NCBI GenBank assembly: GCA_031263625.1
Contig: JAISFK010000186.1
Location: 1-14,974 of the forward strand
Length of the DNA: 14,974 nucleotides
Direction: 5' to 3'
From: Clostridiales bacterium
GTDB lineage: Bacteria > Bacillota > Clostridia > WRLR01
A program made the position numbers and the translations under genes. Of this stretch, positions 14,356-14,974 are shown one piece after another; position 1 is the first letter of the stretch, and every line of letters starts with the position of its first letter. Under the pieces are notes generated by a model. The model saw only the letters and a program-made list of their open reading frames with translations, was not told the DNA's origin and made no database searches.

Positions 14356-14528
14356 CATCCGGCGTCTTCACCAGCCGCAACATAGGCACGATAGATAGCC
14401 AAGGTTGCGGCAAAGATGAAGTGAGGGACAAAAAAAAGTCAGCTAGAACCAGCCAATGTCGCCCTTGACAGTTGAGGGGCTTTTCGCATAGGCGGGTGTT
14501 TTTCCCGCGCCCGCATTTTTCGCGAGCG
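14356..14528. other. Gap between repeat copy C and the convergent ATPase gene; two hairpins, no gene
   Basis: No convincing gene. GCCGCAAC (14374-14381) pairs perfectly with GTTGCGGC (14404-14411) around 22 bases. Further on, GCGGG (14492-14496) pairs with CCCGC (14504-14508), and ATTTTT follows at 14515-14520. The second could be a weak terminator for plus-strand reading between the convergent genes. A perfect TTGACA at 14465-14470 has no adequate -10 box at the right distance. Confidence 0.4.
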
Positions 14529-14974
14529 CTATTTCAAGAGCCAGTCCAGCGCGTTGATTTGCTTGATGCCGTTGTGCGAGGTGAGCGGCGTGTTATCCAT
14601 TGTCAAAAGGAATTTCGGGTTATGGTCGTTAATGGATTCCAGCGGCGCAAGTTCGCGGCGCAAGGTCGCTCCGTCCGGATCAGTCACGGTGTGCGCCACC
14701 TGGTAATATTCCTCGCCCTCATCGCCCACGGCGATAAAATCAACCTCCCTATTCCCGACCTTTCCGACATAGACTTCGTAGCCGCGGCGCATCAGCTCAA
14801 GGAATATGACGTTTTCGAGGATATGCCCCATGTCCGCTTTATTTGCGCCGAGCAACGCATAGCGCAGGCCGATGTCGGCGGCATAGTATTTGTCGCCTGT
14901 TTTCAGGTATTGCTTGCCCTTTACGTCGTACCGCCCTATCTGATACAGGATAAAGCTGTCGGTCAGCGCGGACA
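14529..14974 (-). CDS. ATP-binding protein of the AAA/DUF4143 type, C-terminal part, cut by the window
   Basis: An open minus-strand frame enters from the right window edge and ends at TAG (14531-14529), giving 147 C-terminal residues. It shows the DUF4143 pattern: LTDSFILYQIGRYDVKGK, KYYAADIGLRYALLG, then GHILENVIFLELMRRGYEVY, then the nuclease-like GKVGNREVDFIAV followed by YYQVAHTV. Full proteins are about 400-450 residues with an N-terminal P-loop ATPase domain, which lies outside the window. They are common, often multi-copy, in anaerobic bacteria; their role is poorly known, with toxin-antitoxin or defence links proposed. It converges on the glycan block and is probably unrelated to it. 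Confidence 0.87.
   Translation of the reverse strand, partial: SALTDSFILYQIGRYDVKGKQYLKTGDKYYAADIGLRYALLGANKADMGHILENVIFLELMRRGYEVYVGKVGNREVDFIAVGDEGEEYYQVAHTVTDPDGATLRRELAPLESINDHNPKFLLTMDNTPLTSHNGIKQINALDWLLK

Noticed and set aside
14465..14493. Promoter with perfect TTGACA
   Set aside because: The bases at the -10 distance (ATAGGC or CATAGG) match poorly, and there is no plus-strand gene downstream.

Overview
The window looks like a piece of a Gram-positive (Bacillota) chromosome with strongly G+C-rich coding sequence and A+T-richer gaps between genes. The grounds are purine-rich Shine-Dalgarno sites, a lipoprotein-type sugar-binding protein with LplB/YtcP-type permeases and no ATPase of their own, and a secreted giant protein ending in S-layer homology (SLH) repeats. 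I cannot name a genus from the sequence.

Layout. At the left edge, on the minus strand and cut by the window, is the N-terminal part of a membrane-bound sensor or regulator (1-823), read from a strong consensus promoter at 859-886. Divergent from it runs a plus-strand glycan-use block: a solute-binding lipoprotein (1047-2828), a 2170-residue surface protein with a right-handed beta-helix flanked by carbohydrate-binding-like and Ig-like modules and ending in SLH repeats (3043-9555), two ABC permeases (9618-10565 and 10704-11597), a cytoplasmic M14-type zinc hydrolase (11708-12760) and a cytoplasmic GH88/GH105-type unsaturated-uronyl hydrolase (12891-13952). Directly behind the last gene is a C-terminal scrap of a uroporphyrinogen-decarboxylase-family gene (13953-14231). 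At the right edge, on the minus strand, is the C-terminal half of a DUF4143-type ATPase (14529-14974).

How the genes may work together (inference). The giant protein would sit on the cell surface and bind or cut a uronic-acid-containing polysaccharide. The lipoprotein and two permeases would import the oligosaccharides, powered by a shared ATPase encoded elsewhere. The GH88/GH105-like enzyme would remove unsaturated uronyl residues inside the cell, and the M14-like enzyme would remove an amide- or amino-acid-linked decoration. The left-edge sensor would control the block. The closest known parallel is the Bacillus subtilis rhamnogalacturonan cluster (YtcQ/YtcP/YteP importer, YteR hydrolase, YesM/YesN regulators).

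Most notable non-coding signal. Three near-identical 105-109 bp palindromic elements lie at 2835-2943, 12752-12858 (inverted) and 14251-14355. They have TATAC...GTATA ends and a perfect 10-bp-arm palindrome inside. They look like a MITE or structured interspersed repeat. One copy supplies the stop codon of the M14-like gene, and two copies in opposite orientation bracket the hydrolase gene and the decarboxylase scrap.
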